Assembly (NCBI GenBank): GCA_013399895.1
Contig: VXBA01001791.1
Span: forward strand, 248,001 to 312,000
Source: Serilophus lunatus
Taxonomy: Eukaryota; Chordata; Aves; Passeriformes; Eurylaimidae
Length of the DNA stretch: 64,000 nt
Reading direction: 5' to 3'
Shown: positions 12,023 through 26,399 of the stretch, in pieces
How the letters are laid out: each line of letters opens with the position of its first letter
Position numbering within the stretch: position 1 is the stretch's first letter
Notes under the pieces: model-generated
Databases searched by the model: none
Told to the model about the DNA's origin: nothing
The model's input: the letters and a program-made list of their open reading frames with translations, nothing else
Translations under genes and position numbers: made by a program

Positions 12023-15000
12023 GTGAGAATAAGGTAACTCTTGCCTCTTGCAGGCGTTGCATGGCTGTGCTGAGCAGGACAGAGATCCTTTATGCACCGG
12101 GCTGGCTGTGTGGATGCAGCGGGCAGGGAGCGGGAGGAAGCAGCGAACACTCCAAGCGATTTTTCCCACCCCTCCGAGTGCATTTAAAGAACGCAGGATG
12201 GCTCCCCGGGGCTGCAGTGCCGGGGGTCCCTCTGTCCCCCCCTTTCCAAGCCTGAGGACACCAAGCTGCTTTCCCTGGGGAGGGCTGCTTGGGTGATGGG
12301 AAATACGCCCGTGTCTCGCCTCCAGGAGCTCTGTGCTCGCAGCCCTGCCCTGCACCTGCCCCGGGGCTCCCCTCGGGCTCCGGGGAAGCTGCCTGGGGAC
12401 CACAATGGCCCTGCGACCTCCGAGCCCGACAGAGCATCCCTGCAGGAGGAGGGGAGGGAGGTGAGAGGCGACCGAGAGAGTTGCTTTTCTCTTCCCTTGG
12501 TCATCCTCTGCCTTTTCTTCGCGACAGAAAGGGATGGGATTTAGGAGGAGGGGGAACTGAAATCCCTTTCATTCGTGCCAGCAGTGGTGACAGCCAACTT
12601 TGAGGCTGCTTAAAGGGAGAAGCTTTCCAAGTGCTATCTTTGGGAGGAATAGGAGATGGCTGAGCAATGCTTTGCCGTCCGAGGAGTGATCTCTGCGCTG
12701 TGTTACATTGTGGGAGTGGGTGGGGATGAAAAACAGTGAATATGGGGGAGAAAGTCCGTGGTGATCAATGAAGCTGCCCACAAATGATGCCTTCCTGTTC
12801 CCTGCTGGGCCTCTCTCTGACTCAGTTCCTGGGTTCCTGACCATGAAAGTCCGAATTTCTCTCAGTCAGAGCAGAAAGTGCAACTTCAGATAGTGCTGGG
12901 AGGTGTCTGAGCCCAGATGTTTGGGAAAGCACTGGGGAGACCCTGATGTTTCCAGCTGTTGAGCCCATATCCAGCTGCTCCCAGATAGCAAAGGTCTTGG
13001 CTGGCCATCCCTCACTATCTTTGGCAGGATTTTGCTGCTGCAATATCCATTTGTTCAGTCCTATCTGTCATATCCCTCCTGCTCCCTTTGCCTTCAGGGG
13101 TTTCTTGATGGGTCTTGGCATGGGCTTAGGAAGCATTTGCTTTGGTTACTTAAATAGTGACATGTCACAGAAGTTCCTACTTGTGTGCACTCAGTGCAGA
13201 AAGTCTGAGCCCCAGTGTGCTGTCAGTGGCTGTAAGAGCTTGTAGGAACATTTAAGGAGCCTGTGGTCCGGTGTTACAGGCTAGCAGAGACTTTGGAGTC
13301 TGTGACATGGGTCTGTACATCCTTGTCTGAATTGTTAGTGTCCCTGAACATCTGCCTCTGTGAATAAATTGGCCAAGATTTGTCTTGAAGGTTACAGTGG
13401 TTGGGATTGCTTGGCTTGCCTGACAGAGATGGGTTTGAAAAGGTGTGGGGAAAATGGAGGCATTTGACAAAAGAGGGTAAAATATCTTCTTTTTGTATGT
13501 AGCACTCAACTCTGGTTTCTATGTCAGCCTCAGAGCATTGAGGAATATAGAAGGTCTTCTGGTGAAGTAACTGAATAATTAGTGAAAAAGAAAGATATTT
13601 CTCTCAGGAGGGTTAATTCTGTGATAGGGACCAAGTGCTTTGGAAATGGCCAAAGCCAGCAGGACAGTAGGTGCTACAAGAATGGGAAGGTAGCCGACCA
13701 ATAATTTTATTTTCCTGGTTGAATATTTATGGGTGTAGGAAAGACAAAAGAAGAAACATCAGTGATGTTGGCTCTGAGTACATTCCCCTTCCACACAGCT
13801 CAGTTATAAATCCCTCCCTGCATCCCCATGGGCATTCCTAGGGAAGCACTGTTGGATTCTCTGGCAGAGCACTGGGAACTTGGAGTCAAAAGTGATACAG
13901 CGACAGTTTCAGTGCGAGCTGAGGAAGGTGCAGCAGAGGGGACCCAAGTCTTGTGTCACTGATTTTCCAGGAGAGCAAAGTAAGAGATCATCCATAAAGG
14001 TCTCCCTCTGTGCAAGTGTCAGCAAGGAGGAGAAGGGGAGACCTTTCCCACACGTGAAGTGGCTTCCCAAAGTTTCCTGACCCATCGAGGTGGCTCATAG
14101 TGGAGAGTGGATGCAAAGGGGGGATAGTGCCCCAGCCCTGGAGGGGACTGTCACCTTGGCTGTGTCACTGGCTGACTCAGTGCCACTGGGGTCAGGAGCC
14201 TGTTCTGCTGTGGCTTTGTCCTCGTCAGGGCATTGTCTGCAGAGCTCCAGCCACCGTCAGTGATGCTGCATTTGCTCTTTCCTCTCTTGACCTGCCTCTT
14301 TCTGGTTTTTCTCTGCAGTTCTGCCCTTTATGAGGCACGGAGAGCAGTGAGTGCCTCTGCTGTGCAAGGCTGGGTGGTTTTTAGGATGCTCACCAGTGCT
14401 GAATCCTCCTGGCAAACCACTGGTCTAAGCTCTCCAAGAAACCTTCCACTACCAAAGTGGGAGCACACGATCTCCCCTTGTCCACAGCTGGCTGATCCAT
14501 GTCAGAATTATGCTTTCTGAACCCCAAACAGGGCATCTGCCCTTTTCATCTTTCCATCCCCATCCTGTTGCCACAGCAGAAGTCTTGGGAGATAAAAAGA
14601 ATTGTCTTTTAAGGGGCACCAGGGCAAAATTAATTTTTCAATGTTTTTTTGCAGACTTACCTTCCACGATGCTTCGCCTCTCTCCTGCCCTTGTTCTATT
14701 TCTACTGGCACATAAAAAAGTTGTGCAAAAGCAGTTTTTTCTCCTTCAAACAAAACCCAGTGGACAGATTTGTATCCAGAGAAGGACAGGACCTGGTCCT
14801 TTCTTGCACTGCTGTGCATTTTGTCGTGCAGGGACGAGCAGTGCCGGAGGCTGCTTGGATTCCAGGGCTGCTTTTCAGCAAGATCCCTGACTTTTGGGGA
14901 CACAGCAGGCCTTGCTCAGCATCTTCCTCTGGGAGTCATGCCCTCTGTGGCTTTCTCACCCTCCACTTTTCCTTCAGCCCTCCATTGCACACAGTAGCCT

Positions 15001-18000
15001 TGAAAAGCTGTGTGGGTTGTAGCTCTGAGTCTTTGGCTGAGGGTGCATTTGGTGTGGCTTCAACCCACCCAAAGGCAAAGCATCTTCTGGAAAGCATTGA
15101 TAATGCAAGGGCCTCTGCACTGCCTGTTTCATGGGTTTGTGTTCTCTCTAAAATGTTGGCATTTATGCTTTGCTTGTGGAGATCCTGAACCAGTTACCTA
15201 CCAGTGTGATCTGTACCAAGAGTGAGGATGGATTCTCCCTTTTCCTCCTGGGATCCCCAGCTGTCTGTGTTTGGGTTGGCAAGTTGACGTCAGGGCTGGA
15301 TTCACCTTCAGAAGCTAATGAGGGCTTTGCTGAGAGGAGATCACAGGGTGTGGCCCCCAGTTAATCTTCATATCCTGATCTAGACACATGGACCACCCCC
15401 AAGTGCTCTAATACAGTAGATTAGTCACTGTGGAATATATCCTCCTACAGTTCTAATGGGAACTCCACACCTCCAGGGAACTGAGACTGGGAAAAGAGCT
15501 GAGAACAATTCACAGTGCTAGGGAGCAGATCCTGTCTCTCACAGTGTTTTGTCCCTCATGTTCAGCCAGTTTAGCCCTTCTGAGGTTCTTGTCCCTCTCC
15601 CTCTGTGGGCATGTTGGTTGTACCAAGTGGCACTTTTCAAGGTATGTTGTTCCCAGGCTCATAAAATGATTCCTGTGCAGAAAAACACCTTTTGGGTGCC
15701 TGGAGCTTGCACAGGCAGCTTTGCACAGCTGTGCTTTCCATCCTGGCCACAGAAGTGTGTGTTCTCCCTCTGTGCAGCTGTACACACACACTCACTCTGT
15801 GTTTCTGTCCTGCCCGACTACCACAGAGCCTTTAAGCAATTTCCCAGCTGCAGTGGTCCTTCAGAAATCCCTCCAGCTCTGCTATCCTTGGGGAACACTC
15901 TGTGATATGCCTGGCAGTGACAGCAGAATAAATAGGAAATGCTCAAGATCCCCCTCCTGCCTGGAACTGAGCTGTTTTCCTAAAGCTGGGACAAGAGCTA
16001 AGCTTCTGTATAAGGCTTTTTGTGCTGTTCTTTAAGAGCAGTGGATGGGGAATTGAAAGCTGTAGTTCAGAGAGAGAAGGCTGCTTTACCCCCAAAAGGT
16101 GGGAAAGCCTTTGCTTAAGTGTCCCATTACTGTACTGTAAAGTAAAATAGGCATTTCCAGGGTGCAGCTCATCCCATGGGAAGGCATTCCTCTAAATCAG
16201 ACCAAATATACTCTGCCTGTTGATTGTAAAGAGAATATAGACAGCAAACTCTGCTGTGAGGACCTGCCTACACCTGTGGCCTTGCATGAAGCAGGACAAG
16301 GAGACACACTTGACTTTCTGACAGGAGAAAGGGCCATGGGATTTGTCTCAGTTGACTTGCTGGACATCATTCTGCAGGTTCCTCTGGCACCTGAAAGGCC
16401 AAAAAAAATTCTAATCCAGAAGAAATACCTTGAGTCTGCCTCACCTTCCATTCAGCTGGAAAGAGGCCAGGAGCAAAGGGATGGATGCAGAGGCTGTGCT
16501 CTGGATTTCATGAATGGATGAATGTAGAGATGCGAGTGGGGATTTTGAGGGGGGATTTTGAGGGGATTTGGAAGCCTGCTCCAGGATTTGTCTGGCACAC
16601 AGAGCATTTATAATACTTCCAGCATTATCATAACATAATGCCAGCGTGATTTGGGGCCCAGTCCAGCTCTCAGTGCATAAAAAAGCATCACTCCTGTCGC
16701 CATCAGCAGGACAGGGGTCCCACTTTGGATAAGTTGTAGTTTCATAGCCCAAACTCTTCTGCTGGTGGCACAAAGCAAGAGCTGAGATGCCCTTGTGTGC
16801 TGCTGTGAGGGAGTGGGTCTGTGTGTGTGTGGGTGCTGACCAAGGGTGGCAGTGGGGTGGGTGCCTGGGGTCACCTCCCCCTGCACTTGGCTGTAAATTC
16901 CACCTTGGTGCTGAAGTGTCCTGGCTGAACTCCTTAGATTTCATCCTTTTTGTTTTCCATCTGTTGAGCAGCTTCTACAGCTGAAGAAGAAATGTGTACC
17001 AATATATTTCTCTTAACAGAGGTGTCTTCTCTGGAAAAGAGCAAAAACCAGCCGGGGAGTTACATGGCTCTGGCCACAGGGGACCAGAACTAGGTGATCT
17101 TTTATGATTATTCCATCTGAATCCCATGGACTGTGACACAGAGTAAGCCTGGAGCTGTGCTGGGACTCTGATCACTCTGCAGTGCTGCTGCCTAGTGCAT
17201 CCAAGTGAGCTTTTCCCACCTTCAGGTCACATCACCCCTTATCCAGCCACAAAAACACGGTGCCACCCTCCAGTCCTGTGGCAGGAATTTGTACTGTGGG
17301 ACCCATCCCTGCACAGGAGAAGCACATCAGAGTGTTGTGCCAGTTTGGGTGCTCCAGTGCAGGACTTGGGGCCTTTTTTATGGGCTAGACTGATGTTGTT
17401 TGTGCATTTTTAGAGGAGGTGTGGGTGCTCTTAATGCAGCAAGAGGCACACTGAGCTTGGCGTGTTCCCTCCTGCCTCCCCCTTCCATGCCTGCCCAGCC
17501 AGCCTTTGTCATCAGCACAGGAATAGCTTTTCTGGCAGGATTTTCTGTGTGTGTAGATGAGGGGCAATGCTCAGAGAGAGCACTGAGTGTCTCATTGTGT
17601 GTAGGAGCCACCATCCAACCCAGAGCAGTGATTACTGCTCACTGCCACATTGGAATTCTGACTTAGTGGAAGGGAAGCAGGGCTTTGCTGGTTTGTGTGA
17701 CCCTCGTGTGCCTGCTGGATGCCTCCCTGGCATGTGAATAACTCTGCTGGGGCCTCTGACATCGTGCTGAATGCCACTGTGGGCACCATGGCACTGCCCA
17801 TGCCCTCTTTGCCCTCTCATCCCTCTGTCCTTGTAGAGAACTAACTGCAAGCCCAGGGGAAAGGCTGGAGTCTGTGGAGTGTGCAGGAGGTGAGCAGTCC
17901 TTTGCTGTGGCCATTAACGAGGTACATTAAGCAGATGATGAGGGAGAGGCCTGAGAGGGTTGTTAACTCCTGTCCCTCACCAGAACAAAGCTGTAAATCC

Positions 18001-18376
18001 CTCTGGGGGGATCCAAGACAGAGCAAATCCACGCTCCTTTCCAAAGAGTCCAGGCTGGGAAAAGAGCAGCTTGCAGGAGGAATTTCTTCAGAGCCTGAGT
18101 GCAGTACCTGGAGCCTATTTTGGCTCATGAATAACTTGATATTTCTCCTGAATAATGGATGCACGTGATGGTTGCTGAGAGGCAGATCTGTGAGTGGGCT
18201 GGGTCTGTGAAGGAGGGAGTGAGACATATGGGATAATGCAGTCCTGGTCTGAACTGGGAGCTTGCTGGGTGCTGGAAGACTGACAGGGATGGTGTTTGGA
18301 TGCAAATCTGTGTGACTGGAGCAGAGAGGGTGCCTGTCTGGTCTTTTCGTGGCTCCTATGGTCAGTAGGAGGATAT

Positions 18377-18402
18377 AAGTATATATATATATATATGTAT
18401 AA
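18377..18402. repeat. (TA)n microsatellite
   Basis: About ten TA units in the long 5' intron region. Confidence 0.85.
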
Positions 18403-20824
18403 TACAGCACTGTCCAGCCCATGCTCTGGGGCTGGGGAAGGTCAATATTTGTAACAATGCCATTTCTCTGCCTCCCTGAGGGGCTTTCTGTGGCTGTGCA
18501 AAATGGGAGGGGAACGGTGCTGTGGTTAAATCCCAGCACAGTTTATGGTGGGGGTCAGCAACCCGTGGCCTGTGTCTGCCAGGGCACATTGGCAGGTTTG
18601 GGACAGCACAAAGAGGTTGGACCTTGGAAGCTGTGGCTTTTTTTGGGAGGCACTGGCTGTGCTCAGATTAGCAGGGTGCTTTGAGATGCTGCCTCACGCC
18701 GTGGTACTGAGAGGCAGCTTCCTTGAGAGGCAGCTTTCACCTGACTTTCTAGTGGCACGTTTTGCTTCTAATTTGGGAGAGAGAAGTATAATCTGGCACA
18801 AACCTGCCACTCCTGAAAGGCTGCCAGCCAGTTTATGGCACTCTCTGTCTGCCTGCTCCCTACAGCCTTGGTGAGGTACAGGAATATTCTGTCCTGCCAT
18901 GCTCAGCTCCTGCAGAAGCTGCAGGGATGCAGTGCTCCAGGAGAGGCTGCTTTGGCTGTGTGATGTGGGCTTGTAGGGACATTCAAAGGTTTATTCAGAT
19001 GGGCTGTGATCCACTTGGATAAACGGCAGCTGGTTATGGAGATTAGAGCTGCAGAAGTCACTGCTAATGAATAATTCTTCCAGTGTCTTTCTTATAATAG
19101 TGGCACATTCACGAGGCGTGACTCCAACATATTCATCTTCCCAGAGCGTGCAGCTCCTGGAATGACCTTCTGTGAGGCTTTGGAAGTATTTGTTTCTGTT
19201 TGTCTGTTCGAGGAGCATCATTTCTGTCATGGTTTTTACAAGGGAAAGAAATTGTAAGTGCTAAAATGGGCAGGATTGAAAAAATCCTGTGGATTCCGAG
19301 TGGTCAGGATGGGGACCAAGGCAACTCCATCTAAGACTGGGAAGCAGCATGATGAGAGTTCAGCTCATTCTTGGGTGGCTCAGTTTGAAGTCAAATCTAC
19401 CCCAGAGTTAGTTACTCTAAGTTATTAGTTACTTTAGCTCTGAAATTCTCCCCAGTGTAAGCAGCCAGTGTTCAGAGAAGAGCTTTGAGAAGGGGCCTGG
19501 CAGGCATAATTCTGTGTAAAAGTACTCCAAGATGAATCCCTTGGCAGCAAGGTGGAGCTGGCTGGATCCTGGAGGTGTAGATACTATCTCTGCCTCGAGC
19601 CTGGCAGACCAGCCTCAGGAAGAAGGAAGAATGGCAATAAAAGGTGCCTTTCTATAAATAAAACCCAAAGGATGAGAGGAGGGGGAGCTGCCAGTTTCTG
19701 CCTTTTGTGGAGGAATAACTGTCCATGGCATTGTGAGGACACTGGGATTATTGTCAGGTGCTGGGCTCAGGGGAACATTACACACCTTAAATCTATTACT
19801 GCTGGATACTTTTGGGGTGGGAGGGGGGCTTTGGGCTGTGGAGCAGGAGGACCTGAGCTGGCAGTGCCACAGCCCTGTCCTTGGCCTTGGGAAATTTGAG
19901 AGCTGTGAAGCCTCTGGGGGCAAAGGATTTGTGGCAATCCTCTGGAGCTGTCACCCAACACATGCACCTTCTTTCTTCCCCCAGTTTATCTTTCAATAAT
20001 GCTGCCAACATTATTTCATGTCACCACCTCACGCACACCGTGCCCTCCCTGGCAAGTCCTTTTTGTCTCACTCAGGCAGCTCATTCCAGAAGGCTGGAAA
20101 GGGAAGAGGCTCAGGCTGCTGGAGTTAATAACTTAGCCAACAGCCTGAGTCACTCTGTTACAGAGCAAAGTGTGAACTATTCAGCAATAGCCCAGTCTCT
20201 GGGGAAAGGGGCTTGGGGAGTAGGTGAGCCCCAATATTTGGGTTGGGATCAGCACATGCTCCACTCTGCTGCTGACACCACTTGGGGCTTGGAAATCTTG
20301 GGATGCTTCCTAAAGCAGTGTGGCACTGGGTACATGTGGGACAATGGAGGATATGGGAGTCCAGGGAAGTCTGTTCAAAAGGGAACCTGTGGAGGAGGTG
20401 GAATGAAACGATGTCTTTGCTCTGCACTGAGAAATCAGCACGTTCAGAGAGACTAAGAGGAAGAATTCTCTCTCTTGTCAGAATGACAGCGACTGGGAGG
20501 ACCAGGTATGCTGAGATTTCTCCCTGATGTGCCACATCCCCCATTTCTGTAGCCTGCATTCTGGATTTCTTGCTCCAGTCTCTTGAGCTGCAAAAAGGCT
20601 CTAGGGCCACATGCAGCACTGAGCCCTTCAAAGTCCAGGCAGCACTGATTCCTCTCTTTCTGCCTCAACCATCATTCCTTTTCTGGCTCATTATCAACTG
20701 AGTCAATGAGTTTAGTAACTCATGTTTTTAAAGATTAGTCATCTGTAGGAATGACATTTGAAAGACTGACAGCTCCAATCAAATCACAAGGGCTGATCTT
20801 GTGCTTGAAGATATTTGTTTAATT

Positions 20825-20839
20825 AAAAAAAAAAAAAAA
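20825..20839 (+). repeat. A15 homopolymer
   Basis: Fifteen A following aatt. There is no recognisable element body at its 5' side, so a retroposon tail is not supported. Confidence 0.75.
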
Positions 20840-23811
20840 GGTAAAATCAACCTGACTAATTAAGTGTTGTACCTTGAGATACAGCCAAGGAAAGTACAGA
20901 TGTGGTCCTAGTCACTCGAGGAAGCTGCCAGGGCTGCCAGTGCATGGGTTTGACAGGCCTGAAGGGACTGTGGTGGGGCTGTGCTGTAGCTCTGTTGATG
21001 GTTTCCTAACCCTGCTCCCTCCTTGGGCAAGGGCCTGATCTCCATCTCTGCCATGCAAGGTTGGTGACAGTAATAATAATGATGTAATTTGCCTGGTTGA
21101 TTTGAGATGCACCATAATTACTGCGTGATTACAATATTCTTAGAGCAGCCATTACAAAACCCTCCAGTTTCTCCGAGCTCCCCAAGGACTTTTCTCACAC
21201 CTCACCTTGCAAATAAAACCCTGCAAGGGAGAGAGTTTTTGTGTCCATCAGTCACATCTTCAGCTCTATCTGTGTCAGGTGACACGTGTGTGCTCTCACT
21301 TGTGGATCAGAGTCCCCTGGTGCTGAGACACTGCAGATCACAGGGAATATCTCCCTATTTGGTGGCAGGAGGGTGCTTGGCCAAGCAGGTCAACCTTTTT
21401 GAAGTGCTGAGGATGCTCTTGGGAAGAGCAGGGGCAGGTGAGTGATGCTGTAGGGAGAGAACTTTTAGGTGCCTGTCTCCCTGTTAAACCTCCTGTTCAC
21501 TGCTTTTTTGAGTTGGGCTGTGAAACTGTTGGCTTCATTCTGCCTCCAGCTCTTTTGGCTTCTCCATTTCTTATTCAGAAGATCTGGAGTAGGTTTAGCC
21601 CTTGGGTGAGTCTAAACTTAGGAGAAATGGCCTTCCTCAGCCATGCACACCAAGCCATGGGATGGGAGTTGGGCTCTGCCAGCACCTCAGGCATCGGTGC
21701 TTGTGCCACTGCTGTATTTGGCCTGTGAGCTGCTTGGGCCTTGTGATTCCTGGCCAAAAGCAGGCAGCTATTTCCATCTCACCTCTGTAGCAAGCTGAGG
21801 TGCAGGTGAGCCAAAATAACTTAGCCACAGGGAAGCCAGAGTCAGAACCAGGCTTGGACTGGAAGCTGGACAAACTGGTACATTTAGCCCATGCTGTTCC
21901 CACCAAGAGCCAAATCCCACTTCTTTGGGCAATGCTGGAATAGCTCTGGGTTTATTGGATTGGCATATGGGGGTTTTAGGCAATTAGAAGAAAAGGAATG
22001 GTTCCCTGCCAAATGCCTCTCAAATGTAAGACAGGCCATGTTATCCTGACGTGTCAAAGCTTCCCAGGCAGGCAAAAACCTCCGTGTTCACTGGGGAAAG
22101 AGGAGGTGAGAGAAGAAGGATGAGAGCCCTGTGTGCTCACAACAGGGTCAGCATGCCCTGGCAAAAACTGGGCAGGGACCAGAAATCAAAGGGAGACAAT
22201 TTTGAAATGACCTTCCTGTTCCCAAGAAGGCTGTGTAGGTTTGTGGCTGCACTAATGGACTGCACAACTGCGAGCACCAATTGATTGTGTTGCAACTGCT
22301 GAATTATAGTTGGGCATCTGCTTAATCATCCCAGATCCCCCCTGCTTCCCTTCCCACGCCATGGCATCAAAGAATCAATGTTAATTCCTCAGTCCCATTA
22401 GGGACGTTTGCAGAGGTCACAGCCTGTCAGGCTCTCTGTGTCCTGTTTGACCACCCAGCCCTGAGCTGGGATCAGGATTTGAGCCTCATCCCTTTAAAAA
22501 AGCTGTTTAATAGGGATGGGAGCTGGGAGTTTTCTCTGTAGATTGGTGTAATGCTAACCAGAGAGCTGAGATCTCTAAGTGCCATGCTGCAGCTTTGCTA
22601 GATCTGTCCCAGGAAGCTACAGGAGAGAAAACCTGCAGGAAATACTCCTGTGACTCAGTGAATGGCACTGCTGCTGTGACATAAATACATTCCTGCAGCA
22701 TTGGGGTGTGCTGGAGGGTTTGTTGCCTGGGCAGCAGCTAAGGAGGACTCTGGATCAGGCTGCTTGAGTAGAGTGCAGCAGTTAACCTGGGAGCCCTGGC
22801 CCTGGCAGTGCAAAGGTGGTTTGCAATAAGGCAGAAATTTATATGTGAATTTACAGCCCAGAAGCTCCTCAGTTGAAATTCCCTGCGTGGCTGCTCTGAG
22901 TGCCTCTGAAATACAAAGCGAGTCGTTCCAGGCTTCCTCAGCTGCCTCGTGAGCAGCACGTGCTGGGAGGAGATGCTGGATGTGGATTCACAGCATATCA
23001 GGAGCTCTCTGAGCAGGAAGGGGTGCTCTTGGCTCCCTAGCCAGAGCCCCCCACAGCCTGGACATGAACACACTGTCCAGCAGCTCTGACAGCAGCTCCT
23101 GCAAAGCATTTCTCCTTCAGCTCTGTCTTCAGGGACTTGTGCCTACAGCAGCTGTTGTTTTCAAAAGTAATGGAGAATTTGGATGCCTGCATGTTTTTCC
23201 CCCAGCTTTCAAAGAAAACACCTTCAAGATACTTGATGTTTGCTATTGCAAAAAAGGAAAATGGTGCTTTTGAAAAATAAATCCCTTTTTGAGGAGTTTA
23301 GAGAGCCCAGTGGTGGCTTGCTGTGGTGGGAGAGGGTGAGTTTGCTCATAGCTCTGCAAGGTTTCTTTTTTCCCTTTTATTTTATGTGCTAGGATCAGGT
23401 TATTAATAACTCTTTTTAAATAGAGCAGGATTTATTTCCTTCCAGGGGCAGGGAAGAACTCAGTAATTAAAAGTGAATGCTGATGGCAGGTACAGGGGTG
23501 GTGATGCTGAAAGGTGTGTGCCCTGCTGAGCTTCTCCAGCCTCGTGTCCCCTGTGAGTCAAGAGACAAGTGTGTGGGAGGAGAGCAGTCTCATCTCCAGG
23601 TCTGGAACTGAGAACATTGGGAACTGGAGATAAAATTAGGGCTTTCTGGGCACAGCTCTTCATGTTTGGTGGTCATATTTGTGAACTTTCCCAGGTGCCA
23701 GTTTAAGGGGAGGCAGCTCCCAGGGTATCCCACCAGCCCAGGGTTCCAGATGCACCCACAGAATCCTTCTCCCTTAATTCAGAGAGTGTATAAAAGCCTT
23801 GGGCTTCCCTT

Positions 23812-23828
23812 AACCACCACCACCACCA
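23812..23828 (+). repeat. (CCA)n tract
   Basis: Five to six CCA units. Confidence 0.7.
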
Positions 23829-24335
23829 AAAGCTGGGAAGTGGTGATGGTGGTGTAATCCTGTGAGAGTCACAGTCTCTCTTCTGGCAGTCTTTCTCTCA
23901 TCAGCCTGCTGTGTTTGACTTGTTAGGATCCCTTGGGTGGAGGGAGAGAGGAAAGTCCACAGAGAACCTGGTGTTTGCTGGACCTGTTTGGCTCAATAAT
24001 TCATCCTTGAAGGTCCTGTGCTGCTTGCTGACCTGCTGCTTGGAAAGGTGAGGTTTGGTCCTTTGGAGAAGTGAGGCTTGGTTGTTATGACCTCTTACTG
24101 TGAGGTATCACATGGCAGCACGTGTCTCCAAACCCTTTGGACAAAGCATATGCAAAGCCTATTATGAAGCTGTGGAATTTAGTCCAATCATGTTGAAATT
24201 GGGTCATCCTTTGTTAATGTCACTTTTTTTAAACTCTGTGGAAGTCAGCGGTGCACAAAATAGTCAGTGCAGTGCAGACCACAGAGGTGGAAATAGAGAG
24301 TCTGGAAATATGTCTGATCCTGACAATGCTGATGT

Positions 24336-24354
24336 GAGCTGAGCTGAGCTGAGC
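24336..24354 (+). repeat. (GAGCT)n pentanucleotide repeat
   Basis: Nearly four GAGCT units in tandem. Confidence 0.75.
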
Positions 24355-25259
24355 AGAGGGGATAACTCAAGGAATCGTGTCACCAGTTAAGGAGACTTGA
24401 TGGAGGAGCCCTTAAATGAGCTAATTGATGGAGCACTCTTTTCCCAGCACTCATTCAGCATTCACCCATGAGCAACCTTAAAATTCACCAACTTTTCCCT
24501 AAGAAAAACAACTCCCAGTTGTCTTTCTATTTTGGAAGTGGGCTGTAAGTCAAACAGCTTTTCATCTTGATAGAGATGCTTTTTAAAACCCATGTGTGAA
24601 GTGCAGCCGTTTATCAAGGATTGGGTGCTGGAGATGTTTTCTCATCCAAGACCTGAGTCAACCCACAGCTTTCCTGGCTGGAGAGTGTCCTGCCAATCCT
24701 GACTGACAGACCGGGGCACCCTCTGTGACAGACAGCATTCCCTGGTGGGACTCTCCCGGACATCAAGAACACAAATCAGCCTCTGTTTATCCTTCTGCTT
24801 TGCTTATCACAACAAGATTGCAAAGCCCAGGTTCAGTCCTTTCCAAAATCACGTAATAAAAGGATATCTGCCCTTTCCATCCTTGGAAGAGACCCCTGTG
24901 TGTCTTTGGAGCAACGAGCAAAGGAAGTGCAGTGCGGATTGGAAGAGAGAAATCCTGGACAGCACTTGGGCAGCGTGGTGATGATTTCAGTGTAAGAACC
25001 TGTCCAGGAAAGCAAGCACATTTGTTAAGGATTTAAAAGATCTGCCCTGCTGTTGGAAGCAGTGAAATCTTGGGACTAGGCAGAGTTGCAGCATGAGAGT
25101 AGTGCCATCACACCCCTGTCCTGTTTCTAGCATGGGAGGAGGGAAGATTAATCTGGAGAAGAGAACGTTTCTGATGCTTGTTAAAATTTGGCTGGAGCTC
25201 TGAAACTCAAGGGTTTATATGTTTTCCAAACTGGTGGGTGGTTCATTCTAATTCTGGAT

Positions 25260-25480
25260 ATGCAGTTTATTCACATACACAACTAATCCTTTTTCGAATC
25301 CTGTTAAGTTCTTGTTCTTCTTAGTATCCTGTGGCAATAAGTTCCAGAAGCTAATTGTGCTTGTGTTGAGCTCCCTTGATCCACTTTGCTCATGCTTGCT
25401 TTAAATTTTAAGTGTTGTTCTGAGAAGCTTGGTTAATAATTTTTATTTATTTTTTTTTCTGTGAGATAATCTGTGTTCTT
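25260..25480 (+). repeat. Possible old dispersed repeat
   Basis: The phrases tcctgtggcaataagttcca and gctaattgtgcttgtgtt, followed by a ttttaagtgttgttctgag stretch, remind me of an ancient vertebrate retroposon tail seen in many copies, possibly CR1-related. I cannot name the family. Confidence 0.3.
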
Positions 25481-26399
25481 GATCCCATTTGTTGCAACGA
25501 GGCTCAGGGGCTCAGGCTGGAGGGGGAGAGTTCGTCAGGTTTTGCCTCAACTGTTGCAAGGTTGGGGATATTTTGTGCCTCATTTTCTGTGACAGCCTGG
25601 AAAACACAAGGAGTGCCCTGTGGGAGTGTAGCCAGGGCAGGTGCAGTGACAGAACTGTGGTTTGTAGGTGAAGCTGGACAAAAGCACTAGTGAAAAAACA
25701 TTCCCCTGGAGCTAGGCTTCCTTACCAGGCTGTTCCAACATTTCCAAGTCTCTGGAATTCTGAAATTCTGGAATTTCTCCAATTCTGGCCAAAGCTCAGG
25801 AATTATTTTAATTTTTTAAAAGAAAGAAACAAATGCTGGGTGAGGAGACAACACAAACCCTCCCTCTCTGTCATATTGGCTCCACACTTTAGATTCTGTG
25901 GATGAATCTGGGTCTCCTCTGGCTGGAAAATTGCTAACAGTGGTCTGAAACATGTCTGCATCATTCTCCCTCCCTTTGTTGACTTGCATTTCGAGCTTTG
26001 TCTTGCAGGGATCAGCTCCAGCTCAGGGAGGGCTGGGCTGCAAAACCTCTGCCCTCTGGTCCCCTCAGTCGGGAGAATCTGAGGTTGAAGGCAGCACCCC
26101 TGATTAAATCCTCGAGGAAGAAGCAATTCTGTGTTCTCATTACTCAGTTCTGGCTATGTTCTGCTTAATAACTAAACAGTAATTAGCTCCACAGTTTTGC
26201 TACTATACTTATAATAGCCCCCATTAAAGTTATGGGATTTTTAGGCAGTAATGGGTAATTAACGAGCAAGAGGCTTTTATTGCTACCTTTATTTTTATCC
26301 TGTGCTTTTTACCAGCCTTTTCTGCCAAACAACCAAAACCTTGGACAGAGGCTTGCTGTGCCCATCCTGTGGTGTGGAAAGGAGCAGAGCCCTGGTTAC

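Larger units (their letters stand above)
11100..12560. promoter_or_regulatory. CpG-rich block, probable B3GAT1 distal promoter
   Basis: By eye this is the densest run of CG dinucleotides in the first 33 kb, with GC-rich, stop-poor sequence on both strands. That also explains the two long overlapping open frames here (about 294 and 318 codons on opposite strands). It contains a CTC/CCT trinucleotide tract near 11590-11620 and the candidate exon at 11961-12022. CpG islands commonly mark vertebrate promoters. I see no clear TATA box and cannot place a transcription start. Confidence 0.55.

Noticed and set aside
11142..12403. Long overlapping open frames on both strands (294 and 318 codons)
   Set aside because: They lie in the CpG-rich block, where stops are rare by composition. 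The translations are low-complexity (Pro, Ser, Leu, Gly rich) and overlap each other on opposite strands; no recognisable domain.
17841..18539. 232-codon minus-strand open frame
   Set aside because: It includes the translated TA microsatellite (YIYIYI) and no domain.
24336..24354. GAGCT repeat as an immunoglobulin switch-like region
   Set aside because: Under four units and nothing immunoglobulin-like nearby; simple repeat only.
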